Origin: Gracilariopsis chorda
Lineage: Eukaryota > Rhodophyta > Florideophyceae > Gracilariales > Gracilariaceae
Length of the DNA stretch: 64,000 nt
Assembly: GCA_003194525.1 (NCBI GenBank)
Contig: NBIV01000250.1
Coordinates: 48,942 to 112,941 of the forward strand
Direction of reading: 5' to 3'
Below are positions 32,785 to 42,190 of this stretch, piece by piece. The notes below the pieces were generated by a model, which did not search any database, was not told where the DNA came from, and saw nothing but the letters and a program-made list of their open reading frames with translations. The stretch's first letter is position 1. Every line of letters begins with the position of its first letter. Position numbers and translations under genes: made by a program.

Positions 32785-33453
32785 CCAATCTGCATCCTGG
32801 TGCTTTTGGTTTTAGATAAACCTAGCCTTGTAACTCTCTGTTTCAGTCTGTCTTGAAGACATGCTAAAAGGTGATAAAATTACTTCCTGCGGCAAGGTTT
32901 ACTACGATCCATAACTAGATTTCTACTGAGAGTTTGCATATTCTGTCCTAAGTTGTTCCCACATCTTTAAGAGATGTACCGTTGTAATTTGCAGTTCACC
33001 AATCATCATGCCAATGTCCCTTGCACAAGTTGAAGTATGCTTGAAGTCTGGGGTCTGTTTCTCGACGTTCTTTGAACAGAAGCCTACTAAGACATAAATC
33101 AGCTACTCAATGAAGGCATAGCGGTAATGTTCTAATCCATGAGCTTGGAGCTGAGATCCTTCTGAGAGAACCCACGCTTCGTTTTTTTCAATGGGCTAGC
33201 AATTTTTCTCTACTGTTGTTAATTTTAATCGCATTGATGGAAATTAGGCGAGCAAATCACAACGCCTCCAGAACAAGCTTTGTAGCCGCGGCACTCCGGC
33301 GTCGGTCACGGGAACGCCAACATCTCTTTGATCGTAACCGTGCCCTTACCTGTTACCTGTCCTTCTTCTCGACTAGCAGTTTCGGGATATACATAACAGA
33401 AGGAAGCGGCATAACCGCCAAACCATCTTCGACTGAGAATCGCTGAGGAGATA
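32785..33453. other. Intergenic spacer, no gene seen
   Basis: No gene or clear repeat is visible between the small spliced gene and ECHS1. Confidence 0.5.
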
Positions 33454-34317
33454 ATGCTCAGAACACTTTGCACTCACGCTCGTCGGGTCTACTATCGCTC
33501 ACTATGTGAATCAGCGTCATCCCCACTACCTGTTACATCCCGCCAGTTTGAAAACATCTTGGCGTCGAACGATGAAAGAATCGGAGTGATCGCGATCCAT
33601 CGCCCGCGTCAGATGAACGCGCTCAACGAGGAAACAATTTCGGAAATTGTGGAAGCCGCTGAAGGGTTTGAGAACGATCCTACTGTCAACGTTATCATCG
33701 TAACAGGAAGCGAACGAGTCTTTGCTGCTGGCAACGATATTGAAGAAATGGCCTCGCACAGTTTCCATGCTGCACGATTTCGCCGTGATATTGGAAGCTG
33801 GACTGATCGAATATCGGCGATCAAGAAGCCGATTATTGCAGCTGTGTCCGGTTTTGCACTTGGTGGAGGATGCGAGCTAGCAATGGCAGCTGATATTGTC
33901 ATCGCTGGAGAAGACGCGCAATTCGGACAGCCAGAGGTTCAGATTGGTACGTTGCCGAGCGCGGGGGGCACACAACGTCTTGTAAGGGCAGTTGGCAAAG
34001 CGAAAGCCATGGAGCTGGTGTTGACAGGTCGAAAGATGAATGCAGAAGAGGCTGAGAGTGTTGGCCTTGTCACTCGCGTTGCAAGAAAGGGTGAAGCGTT
34101 AAAAGAAGCGAAAGACGTTGCTGCCGTCATTGCCCGCCACTCTTTGCCCATTGTTGCCGCCGCCAAGGAATGCGTCAATGTTGCCTTTGAAAGTACTCTT
34201 TCACAAGGATTGAGGTTTGAAAAGCGAGCGTTTCAATCCACGTTTGCTCTTGACGATCAAAAAGAAGGCATGAAAGCGTTCATTGACCAACGGAAACCAA
34301 GCTTTAAGAACAGATAG
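33454..34317 (+). CDS. ECHS1: Enoyl-CoA hydratase, mitochondrial type
   Basis: The 287-residue crotonase-fold enzyme adds water to trans-2-enoyl-CoA in fatty-acid and branched amino-acid oxidation. It has an Arg/Ser/Cys-rich N-terminus without acidic residues up to Glu19, typical of a mitochondrial presequence. Diagnostic blocks are HRPRQMNALN, FAAGNDIEEM (oxyanion-hole segment), SGFALGGGCELAMAADI with catalytic Glu141, and GQPEVQIGTLPSAGGTQRL with catalytic Glu161. Both glutamates of true hydratases are present, so it is unlikely to be an isomerase or a hydrolase. The length is normal and no intron is needed. Confidence 0.95.
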   Translation: MLRTLCTHARRVYYRSLCESASSPLPVTSRQFENILASNDERIGVIAIHRPRQMNALNEETISEIVEAAEGFENDPTVNVIIVTGSERVFAAGNDIEEMASHSFHAARFRRDIGSWTDRISAIKKPIIAAVSGFALGGGCELAMAADIVIAGEDAQFGQPEVQIGTLPSAGGTQRLVRAVGKAKAMELVLTGRKMNAEEAESVGLVTRVARKGEALKEAKDVAAVIARHSLPIVAAAKECVNVAFESTLSQGLRFEKRAFQSTFALDDQKEGMKAFIDQRKPSFKNR

Positions 34318-36725
34318 CCATGATAATCAGGCAGTGTACTCACTCAGTCGCAACAGGGTCTTCCAAAACTACCGTTGGTACCGATCGCATATTTCTACGA
34401 AAGCTTTCTATCTTGTTGGCTAGACTTTTTTTTGCCTTCTGTTGTAGAGATAGAGAGGGCTTCAGAATAGGGAAAACGGATGGAGAACGTATGCTGCCAT
34501 TCACAATGCCGTGTGTGTACAGGTACAACACTCTGTGGATTACTGTTACCTGTACGCACTACCCGTGATAATCCTTAACTTGGAGGGGGATCAACCTGGG
34601 AGTAGGCGTGGGTTATGTGGCGGGGACAGCAACTGTCAGTTCTACCGACATGCTGATCGTTGGAGCAGGATAAGGACGGTTGGTGCATATTTGAGGAGCC
34701 AGGATGTGGAGAGGGGTAATTCACGGGGAAGGCTAACCTTGTTACCGCCAGCTTCTATGTCTTGCTCGCGAGTAAGGCTACTCAACCCAAAGTTCATATA
34801 TGAGCAAGAAACATTTTGACTCGTCTCCTCTTTGAAGAATTCTCAATTGGTTGAGAGAACGAGTTTCACGAGTAATTTGTAGCTCACGAATGATAAAGAT
34901 GACTTGCACAAGGATTTCCTTGCGATGCAATTGAACATCAAGAAATCATGGCATATGAAACTTGTGCATGATTGTGGTAGGTTTGAAAAGAGGGTTCAGA
35001 GGCACAAATTGGCAAGTTGACAAGGTCATCTTCTAGATTCTAGCCACCCAGCAAGTGAGGGTTATTTCTAGAATTCAGAAGTGACCCTTGCAGGGTGTCG
35101 ACAGCATTTGGTACAGAGCAATCAGTATAACTTATGCTTGTTTCGCCAGATCACAGGCACCGTAAGTGACAGGAAGGGGAATCTTGCGGAGGATAGGTCC
35201 CGGCTTTTCAATGTTTGAGCATCAAGACAGATTTTGGTGTCCATCAAAGCAGTGCGCATCTGAGTAGTACTTACAGGGAGTTAGCTTTCACCTGATGCTA
35301 GAGGTATTGCCTGTTGAAGGAGGCGCGGGCAGCACATAGAGGGAGTTGTGTATGAAGTCGTATCGTACCAGTCATGGTAAACTGTGAATATGGTTTCTTT
35401 GCAAATACGTCAAACGTATAAAGAGTACAAGCGATAGGGAAGGGATACTGGGGTAGAAAAGTTACGAAGGCCACAAAGGCTCCCTGTAGGACTGCCCTAG
35501 ATTCGTAACCTTGTAGTCTTGGTTTAACGAAATGAAGGCTGTCTCGCAAGACTTCTCTGCCACTTCAGCATCCGCGTTACTACAAAAACATGGCTGATAG
35601 TGCTGAAAGTGATGCTTTGGCAATATCATTGTTGTTCGGAGACATGGTTGCCTTTACCAGACTGGTGACGTAGGGGGAGAGATGACTTGCTGCATTGTGT
35701 GCATCAGCTCGCAAATTCGGCATTGACAATCGGACGTTTACACTACATGAGCACAAGAGAGTGGCAAGAAAGAGGAGGCATCTGACGTAGACATAAGGGC
35801 AGCAGGCCACGAATGGGACACACGTCCGCCAAGGGTTCGCTTCCCGGAACTCGGACGGCGAAATGGCCCAATTAGGCTGTGCGTCACCAGAGAGTTCGAG
35901 GAACGCAACCAAAACCTTCGGACTGTAGAAAGTCGATGAGATTCGCTCAAAACAAACATGAAGGACAATGCTCCAGACGTCTACGCCGGATATCAGTGAT
36001 CATGACGCTGATGACGATACTTTGTTGAACGCCATTCACGCCTCGCTCGACATGCATCCTCGTCCTTTTCAGCAACTCCAAAGTTATGAAAGGTGAGAGC
36101 TTGACGGCGGAACATGTCCTGAACTGCTGCTGCTGCTGAACGTGACGACCAAGCTACAAGGGTAACGTGCCCCGGCCATGACACTGGCGGGGGGGGGATG
36201 GTAAATCAACATTATGTCATGTCGCCGGGGGCGGATACGACTACTTCACTTGCAGCGAGTTCCCACACTGAAAAACAAATGGTTTTTCTTTGAAGAGGAT
36301 TTTTATTGAATCAAAATGGCAGTTGGGACGCCGCCGAGAACTCTACAGGGGTTTGTTTGTCTGGGAAGCAACGCCTTTGACGCTCCGAAATCAGAACACT
36401 GCATTGGGATTGCGATCGCAACCCCTCTGACTGACTCAATACAGGAGTGCTCCTTGCTTCCCTCCTCATGTGCCCTCCCCTACTTTGCTACAGCCTGATT
36501 GCAGCACGGTTCTAGTCTGTGACGCAGACATGAAGTGGAAGAGTGCACTGCCGTACAGTGCAGACGCACTTGCTGACGTTTTCAAGAAAGCACTTTTACT
36601 TGACACAGCTATCCACAACGTGGATGTTGTGGGCAACGGTTAGCGGTACAGAGTAAATGATAAAAGACTTCATTTGTAGCGAGCGCCAAGACAAAAACCA
36701 GAAAGGGGCAGCGAAGCTAACGTTG
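34318..36725. other. Intergenic region upstream of the Harbinger element
   Basis: About 2.4 kb without a gene I can support. A TACCGTTGGTACC motif lies at 34370-34382. Minus-strand frames at 35580-35968 are broken and have no recognised domain. Confidence 0.5.
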
Positions 36726-36728
36726 TTA

Positions 36729-36742
36729 GGGCGTTCCCAACC
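36729..36742 (+). repeat. Left terminal inverted repeat of the Harbinger element
   Basis: GGGCGTTCCCAACC, preceded by the TTA target copy. A looser match (CCCAAATC) continues inward at both ends. Confidence 0.93.
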
Positions 36743-37229
36743 GTTACCGTAAACCCCAAATCCAACATAGCAGTCCAGTATTTGCTCAAAATTTGACCCC
36801 CAACCGTTGACGCAATTCTCAAAACTCGGCCTAAAAATTTTAGTCCACCCTAAATCCCACACGTTTTGGGCCAGCTCCCTAAAAGCTCTGGTAGCTCTGC
36901 ATGGTTACCCGCCCCATCTCCGGTCGTATCGTCTTCGTCACCCCCCTCCGGGGTGACGCCGCGTTGTTTGGCATTCGCGCACTCCATCTTGGCACAACCT
37001 TGTTGTGTTTTGCACGGAACATTTTGGCGCCAAGAACGACGAAATGCAAACACTTTGTTGGCTTGCGCATGGCGCCAAAAGACCTATTACGGTCTGTCCA
37101 TCGACCAACGGAGCCCAAATTGCAATGATTGCACTGATTACCCGCCTTTGAACGCCTTAGACATAACTTGACGGTAACCTTTTGAGGTGTGCACCTTAAG
37201 ACTTTGGCAGTCGGTTGCTTGTTAAAGCA

Positions 37230-38285
37230 ATGAGTGGGGAGGAAGCAGCTTGTGCGCAAACTGGTTTGGAAGAAGGAGGCAGCCCAAGTAGAGGGAAGAA
37301 TCTGACATGGGACGAAGAAGAAACGCAGGCGTTAGTGCGTGCGGCTGCTGCCGTTTGTACCGATCCGGCTGTGGGCTCTAGCATGTCAGGAGCGGAGCTC
37401 GGGCGTCGCATTCGCAGTGTCTTTATCAAAGACAATGGACGCCCGCAACATGCATGCTCACTACGGCGCACTGGGTGTGAACTGGACCAAAGGAGGTGGG
37501 ACGGACGATCAGCAGATGGGTGTAGGAAGTATTGGGACAGGATTCGTGCGGAGTGCACACGCTTCAAGGCTGGTTACGACAGAGTTATAGCGATGAATCT
37601 AACTGGAAATGTAGGACCGGAGGACTTGATTCGATGTGCAGCCTTAATTTACAGTGATGGAAGTAACTCCGTATCCCACCTCTACGACTGCGTGAGAAAT
37701 CCAAATTACCACATAGCGAAGCGATTCAAATTCAAAACCTCGTTTACCTTCTTAAACGAAAACACTATTCTACTACAGGCTAATGGTATTGATGAGGTTA
37801 AAAAGAGTGGTGATGTTTTGTTGGAGAGGCCAATGGGGACAAAGAAGGCCAAGAAATTGAAGGAGGGAAAAGTCGATGGAGCACGAAGTGGACAGGACGG
37901 GTTTGCGGATTCAATTCGCCGCATTGAAAGTATACTGTCTGACTCAGTGCGAGAGAAGGCACTCATGGCAAAAGAGAAGGTGGCACTACAGAGAGAAAAG
38001 CTGGAATGGGAAATGGCAAGCAAACTGTTGGCATCGGAATCTGGAGTATCCCTTGAAGAGAAAAGAGAAATACGAAGTCTCTTAAATTGTCGTTTACTTC
38101 GCAGACTTGCGTGCGGTGGCGAGAATAATACGCACCCCAACAAGAAGAGGCGTATGTCGCTAGAAGAACATGAAGAGATGCACACTTTCCAGGCAAAAGT
38201 TTCTGGGAACAATCAAACTGCTGAGGCACTACTGCAGCTGTCGACAAGAATGGAAAACACCGTGAACACGGACGTTGAGCAATAA
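37230..38285 (+). CDS. Harbinger Myb/SANT-like DNA-binding protein
   Basis: The first ATG in frame is at 37230, giving 351 residues. The N-terminal 100 residues form a Myb/SANT-like (trihelix) domain: NLTWDEEETQALVRAA, ELGRRIRSVF, RRWDGRSADGCRKYWDRIRAEC. A middle segment follows, then a Lys-rich stretch and a predicted coiled coil (SVREKALMAKEKVALQREK). In PIF/Harbinger elements this partner binds the transposon ends and brings the nuclease to the nucleus. It is convergent with the nuclease gene, with only 27 bp between the two stop codons. It has no introns. Confidence 0.85.
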   Translation: MSGEEAACAQTGLEEGGSPSRGKNLTWDEEETQALVRAAAAVCTDPAVGSSMSGAELGRRIRSVFIKDNGRPQHACSLRRTGCELDQRRWDGRSADGCRKYWDRIRAECTRFKAGYDRVIAMNLTGNVGPEDLIRCAALIYSDGSNSVSHLYDCVRNPNYHIAKRFKFKTSFTFLNENTILLQANGIDEVKKSGDVLLERPMGTKKAKKLKEGKVDGARSGQDGFADSIRRIESILSDSVREKALMAKEKVALQREKLEWEMASKLLASESGVSLEEKREIRSLLNCRLLRRLACGGENNTHPNKKRRMSLEEHEEMHTFQAKVSGNNQTAEALLQLSTRMENTVNTDVEQ

Positions 38286-38312
38286 AATAACCGTCTTTGT
38301 TACTGCATTGTC

Positions 38313-39665
38313 TTACACATCTCCTTCATTATCACCATGCGTGTTCCAAATGTTCGAGATTAGTGCATCTCTCAGTCTCAAATGGTTTTGTAAATCGTCC
38401 ACAGGGTCTAGCAGTTCTCTCCAAATATTTGCTTGTTCATAACTACAGTTAGGATGTGAAACAGTATCATAAAGAGTACCACTTGTCTGCACCTCGTGTT
38501 CGCCCACACGAAATTTTGCGGTTCCGTTGTAACCGCGCTCTTCTGCAACCATATTATGTAGAATCGAACAGCACAATACAATATTATTCAAATCCTCCCG
38601 ATTTCCCAACCGCGCGGGACGATCCAAAATTTCAAACTGTCCGAAGAGCGCAGCAAAGACCCTTTCAACACTCTTGCGCGCCGATGAGTGCACTGCAGTA
38701 TACAGACGCTGTTTTTTCGACTTTGCATCAGGATGCGGTTTTGCAAAGAATCTCAGACGAGGGTATATCCCGTCTGACAAGAAAAAGAACCACTCAATGA
38801 GAATGCCAGAAATGTTAGTACTAGGTTTGATCAGTGGCCATTTTCCATTTCGAATATCATTAAACAAAGAACTTTGTGACATAATAGATATATCATTCTT
38901 AGCTCCCGGGCTGCCAAACATCATGTGCCAAATATGTAGCTTATCGTCACACACAACCTCCATCCGTAACATCGGCTTGTTCTCCTTACCCTTATACTGT
39001 CCATGCCAAGCTACAGGACAGTTCCTCCACTCCCAACCTGAACAGTCTACAGCACCAAGGCATCCAGGGAAGCCTAGTCTAGAATAATCACTTTCAATCT
39101 TCTTAATATCACTCTCCGATGGGCGTCTTAGATGTTCATCTCGAAAGCACTCCACAACCGTTCTGCAGAATTCTTTCAGAGTAGAAAGCAATGTGGACTC
39201 ATGCAGTCGAATATACGACACTAAATGATCTGCAGAAACACCAGAACTGAGCTGCAAAAGTGCACCAGTCATTTTCTGATCAGTCGTTGCTCCAAATGTC
39301 CAACTTGCATCTTTGCGCTGTAGAAAGAAGGAGTTTGCCTGGCAAAGAGCGGATCGCAGTTTTTCGTATATTGGTCTTGTTATTGCAAAGCGACGTTCAA
39401 ATTCTGCAACACTAAACATCGGCGAGCGGTGAGTATGAATTCGACAGAAGTAATCTAAATCAATTTGGTGTGCTCCTTGTTTACGGCCAATCTTACGGTT
39501 CTTTTGTCGACCGGCATACGAGCCTCCTTTCTTTGTTATTAGGGGTCCATGGGAAAGTTTGCGGTACATGCCGTTGAGGATGTACAAAATTGAGTGATGA
39601 ATAATGTCCTCATCAGAGGAAGACGAAGAAGAAGAATCGGTTGACATGCTCTGGTTCTTCTGCAA
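38313..39665 (-). CDS. Harbinger DDE nuclease (HARBI1-like transposase)
   Basis: The 450-residue protein cuts DNA at transposon ends. The DDE triad can be read directly: Asp207 in CLGAVDCSGWEW, Asp298 in FFLSDGIYP and Glu334 in SVERVFAALFGQF. Other family blocks are MEVVCDDKLHIWHMMFGSPGAKNDI and CCSILHNMVAEE. The N-terminus has a Ser-rich stretch and a basic helix-turn-helix-like segment. All catalytic residues are present and the frame is unbroken, so it may be active. It must work with the SANT-like partner in the same element. Confidence 0.95.
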   Translation of the reverse strand: MQKNQSMSTDSSSSSSSDEDIIHHSILYILNGMYRKLSHGPLITKKGGSYAGRQKNRKIGRKQGAHQIDLDYFCRIHTHRSPMFSVAEFERRFAITRPIYEKLRSALCQANSFFLQRKDASWTFGATTDQKMTGALLQLSSGVSADHLVSYIRLHESTLLSTLKEFCRTVVECFRDEHLRRPSESDIKKIESDYSRLGFPGCLGAVDCSGWEWRNCPVAWHGQYKGKENKPMLRMEVVCDDKLHIWHMMFGSPGAKNDISIMSQSSLFNDIRNGKWPLIKPSTNISGILIEWFFFLSDGIYPRLRFFAKPHPDAKSKKQRLYTAVHSSARKSVERVFAALFGQFEILDRPARLGNREDLNNIVLCCSILHNMVAEERGYNGTAKFRVGEHEVQTSGTLYDTVSHPNCSYEQANIWRELLDPVDDLQNHLRLRDALISNIWNTHGDNEGDV

Positions 39666-39811
39666 CCACCGAAGGATTTCGGTTCTTAGTCGAGTTAAGG
39701 TTTTGCGACCATTCGGAGTGCCAATGGTGCCGGGCAGCCTATATTGAGCTGGTGTTTGTCGTCCAATGAGGTTTGCGCATTTGGCCTCGTTTTTTTGCGA
39801 TTTGGGCAGAT

Positions 39812-39825
39812 GGTTGGGAACGCCC
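39812..39825 (-). repeat. Right terminal inverted repeat of the Harbinger element
   Basis: GGTTGGGAACGCCC, the exact reverse complement of the left end, followed by TTA. Confidence 0.93.
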
Positions 39826-40157
39826 TTAGGAAAGGGCTGCCGATCGTTCGTAAAAGGCAGACCGACTGCTCCTACGGCAGCAAGATTGGAAGTGACTCGT
39901 CGGCCATTCTACCGTTGTACCCGCTGCTCAATTCGCCGACAAATAATGTCTTCTGCGTGCCTGGAAATTCCAAGATTTGTGTAGAGTTCACACAGTTTTT
40001 CCTGGTACGTGGACAACGGGTGTAAGCGCCCACACCAAGCCATGTGTTTGTTGACAAAGATTTGTTGAATCGATTGTCTCCAGACATTCAAAGCCGTGGC
40101 AGATCGGCGCGGGAACTTCGTCCACTACTCAACTCGCGCAGCGACAAGTGCACAACC

Positions 40158-40504
40158 ATGGGAGGTGAAACTCCACGATATCCCGTTCCCGGAGAGCCGT
40201 ATGGCGGATTCAAGCCCATTCCGCCACCCAGATGGCAATCCCGTCTTGGCTACGCTTTTGGAGTAACCATGTGGCTTTGGGTATTCTACAGAGCCAAGAA
40301 CGATCTTCCTCACATGCTTGTACGTCGCATATCCCGTTTTTTCAACGCAGCTTTTCTTTGTGTGTCACGAGCTAACGGCTTGCCCATTTGTTTCACGCGT
40401 TTGTTTAATTCGCTACGCGATGATATGCGACTTAGGGGTTCGAAAAACCATGGGAACATCATCATGGTTCTCATGACGAGCACGAATCTGATGCTACACA
40501 CTAG
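40158..40504 (+). CDS. NDUFB2: Complex I subunit NDUFB2 (plant type), one intron
   Basis: Exons 40158-40319 and 40436-40504 join in phase 0 and give 76 residues. The 116-bp intron has a GTACGT donor and a CTTAG acceptor. Exon 1 encodes MGGETPRYPVPGEPY and a single membrane helix with the signature GVTMWLWVFYRAKNDLPHML. Exon 2 encodes GFEKPWEHHHGSHDEHE, the conserved PWE.H and His-rich tail of plant NDUFB2 homologues. The protein is an accessory subunit of mitochondrial NADH dehydrogenase in the membrane arm. Reading straight through the intron would give an unrelated 171-residue tail, so splicing is required. Confidence 0.88.
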
Positions 40505-40687
40505 TGGAAAAGCGCGTAGCAATGCAAAAGCGTCACACCGTAAACGCCCAGCTATGCTCCAGTATGTCCTTGTCGAGGACCATACCATTGTCACATCGCA
40601 CACAAGCCAACTCTCCTCCACAACGCACCACACTGCACCAATAACGAAACAAAGGCATTACTTGCGTTAAAACGAACAGAGCAGTAT

Positions 40688-41482
40688 CTATGGCGGTGCG
40701 GAGATCGCAAGCGATTGCTCGTCGGGAACAAGATGATCCAAACGAGACACTACCTGAAAATCAAAAGGCCCAGCAGCAGCTCCCCACACAAGCTCATCCG
40801 TTTCGGGATCCCTTCCCACGTCCCACGCTGAGTAAGAGTGGTCCGTCAACGTAATCTTAGAGTCCAAATAAGTCTCCTTTTCTTTTGCACGGCGTTGTAT
40901 TCTACAGCCCTTTCCCGGGCGCGACGAGGCCGTGTACATACGTTTGCTTTCGTCCCACACAAAGGCAGTGTTACAGGCCTCCGGCAAGCGCAGGAGTTGA
41001 TCAGTAGTAAGCTGCTCCAGTAACTGTGGTTCATAAGCGCCCATCCAATATTCGTCCGGCTGTTTGATCTTGTATGACGCCAGTTCCAAATGGCCGTGGC
41101 CATCGTTCTCAATACGCACGACGGAAGTCTTGTAGGGCGCGCCCAGGTTATAATCGTAGGCGGATTCACAATAGAACGAGTAGCCGCCGAGAAAATGCCA
41201 GCGTAATGGTCGGAAACAGACGTGAACGTGCGCCCAGAATTGGGGGTCTTCCATGGCCTGTGGTTGGTTGGCCCAGTCTGCGGCGAGCCATTTTGCGAGA
41301 CGACGGGCGTTTGTGCCGGTTGCTGGGGTGGCTGGAGGCGGCGGTTGGGCGGCGCATGTGGGCGTTCTGCGGGCGGTTGGCGGAGGTGGGCGGCGGACCG
41401 GCGCTGTTATGAAGGCTGGGCGTGGCATCTGTGCGGTCGGAAGCAAGGCGGGGGGAGGCAAGTAGATGGGGATGTAGCTCAC
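40688..41482 (-). CDS. cpeT: CpeT/CpcT-type phycobiliprotein chromophore lyase, plastid-targeted
   Basis: The 264-residue product has a Pro/Ala/Thr-rich N-terminal extension of about 60 residues without acidic residues, consistent with a plastid transit peptide. The mature part matches the CpeT/CpcT family: LAKWLAADWANQPQAMEDPQFWAHVHVCFRPL, FLGGYSFYCESAYDYNLGAPYKTSVVRI, a PGKGC motif, TYLDSKITLTD and a final DVGRDPETDELVWGAAAGPFDF. Such lyases attach phycocyanobilin or phycoerythrobilin to a beta-subunit cysteine of phycobiliproteins. The gene is the main evidence for a red-algal host. Its 5' end lies inside a 370-bp tandem duplication, so a second copy of the start region exists upstream. 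It is tail-to-tail with NDUFB2. Confidence 0.92.
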   Translation of the reverse strand: MSYIPIYLPPPALLPTAQMPRPAFITAPVRRPPPPTARRTPTCAAQPPPPATPATGTNARRLAKWLAADWANQPQAMEDPQFWAHVHVCFRPLRWHFLGGYSFYCESAYDYNLGAPYKTSVVRIENDGHGHLELASYKIKQPDEYWMGAYEPQLLEQLTTDQLLRLPEACNTAFVWDESKRMYTASSRPGKGCRIQRRAKEKETYLDSKITLTDHSYSAWDVGRDPETDELVWGAAAGPFDFQVVSRLDHLVPDEQSLAISAPP

Positions 41483-42090
41483 TCAGCTTCGTCCCCGTGT
41501 TTGACCTCAACTTCAAGCTGGGACTTGGTGAGGCGCACCTGCCGGATCTGGGAGAACTGCGCATGTGGTGTTTGTTAGTTGGCGGCTCGAGATGCTTCTG
41601 TAATGGCGTGTGTAATGCGGAGGCGCGCACCGTGACGAGTAGCCAATCAAAGCGCAGTGTACCACGTGGAGCACGACGATTGGGCAAAGCGTCATCCGGC
41701 TTGGAACAGCTCCCGCGGGCAACGGCATGTGGGCGTTGTGCGGGGGTTGGCGGAGATGGGCGGCGGACCGGCGCTGTTATGAAGGCTGGGTGTGGCATCT
41801 GCGCGGTCGGAAGCAAGGCGGAGGGAGGCAAGTAGATGGGGATGTAGCTCACTCAGCTTCGTCCCCGTGTTTGACTTCAACTTCAAGCTGGGACTTGGTG
41901 AGGCGTACCTGCCGGATCTGGGAGAACGGCGCATGTGGTGTCTGTTAGTTGGCGGCTCGAGATGCTTCTGTAATGGCGTGTGTAATGCGGAGGCGTGCAC
42001 CGTGACGAGCAGCCAATCAAAGCGCAGCGTACCACGTGGAGCACGACGATTGGGCAAAGCGTCATCCGGCTTGGAACAGCTCCCGCGAGC
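41356..42090. repeat. 370-bp tandem duplication covering the CpeT start and the divergent promoter
   Basis: Two units, about 41356-41727 and 41728-42090, are more than 90% alike by eye: TGGGGATGTAGCTCACTCAG occurs at 41468 and 41838, and CAGCTCCCGCG.GCAACGGC ends each unit. Each unit holds the first codons of CpeT on the minus strand and the presumed 5' region. The second unit carries an ATG at 41852 opening a decoy frame of 228 codons that runs into the other unit out of the lyase frame. Confidence 0.92.
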
Positions 42091-42190
42091 AACGGCTTGT
42101 CGCAGGAGCCCCCGCCTCCCCACAACCTTCCGCACCTCACCAGTGCCGACTCACCACCCCCCCACCCCTCCACATTATATCGCCGTCATC

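Larger units (their letters stand above)
36729..39825. mobile_element. Complete PIF/Harbinger DNA transposon, 3097 bp
   Basis: The element is bounded by perfect 14-bp terminal inverted repeats, GGGCGTTCCCAACC at 36729-36742 and its reverse complement at 39812-39825. It is flanked by TTA at 36726-36728 and 39826-39828, the 3-bp target duplication typical of the PIF/Harbinger superfamily. Inside are two convergent, intact genes: a Myb/SANT-like DNA-binding protein (plus) and a DDE nuclease (minus), the standard pair of this superfamily. Both frames are open from ATG to stop, so the copy looks recent and possibly autonomous. It ends 332 bp before the NDUFB2 start codon. Confidence 0.95.

Noticed and set aside
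37215..37229. TTG start for the SANT-like Harbinger protein
   Set aside because: A normal ATG follows 15 bp later at 37230; eukaryotic genes rarely use TTG.
40320..40670. Unspliced C-terminal extension of NDUFB2
   Set aside because: Splicing at GTACGT/CTTAG restores the conserved PWE and His-rich tail, whereas the read-through tail matches nothing.
41166..41852. 228-codon minus-strand frame beginning with the CpeT leader
   Set aside because: It starts in the second duplication unit and leaves the lyase frame; it has no CpeT domain.
41792..42190. Upstream extension of the F-box frame (133 extra codons)
   Set aside because: It runs through the duplicated promoter and is repeated in the other unit; the F-box starts right after the ATG at 42191.
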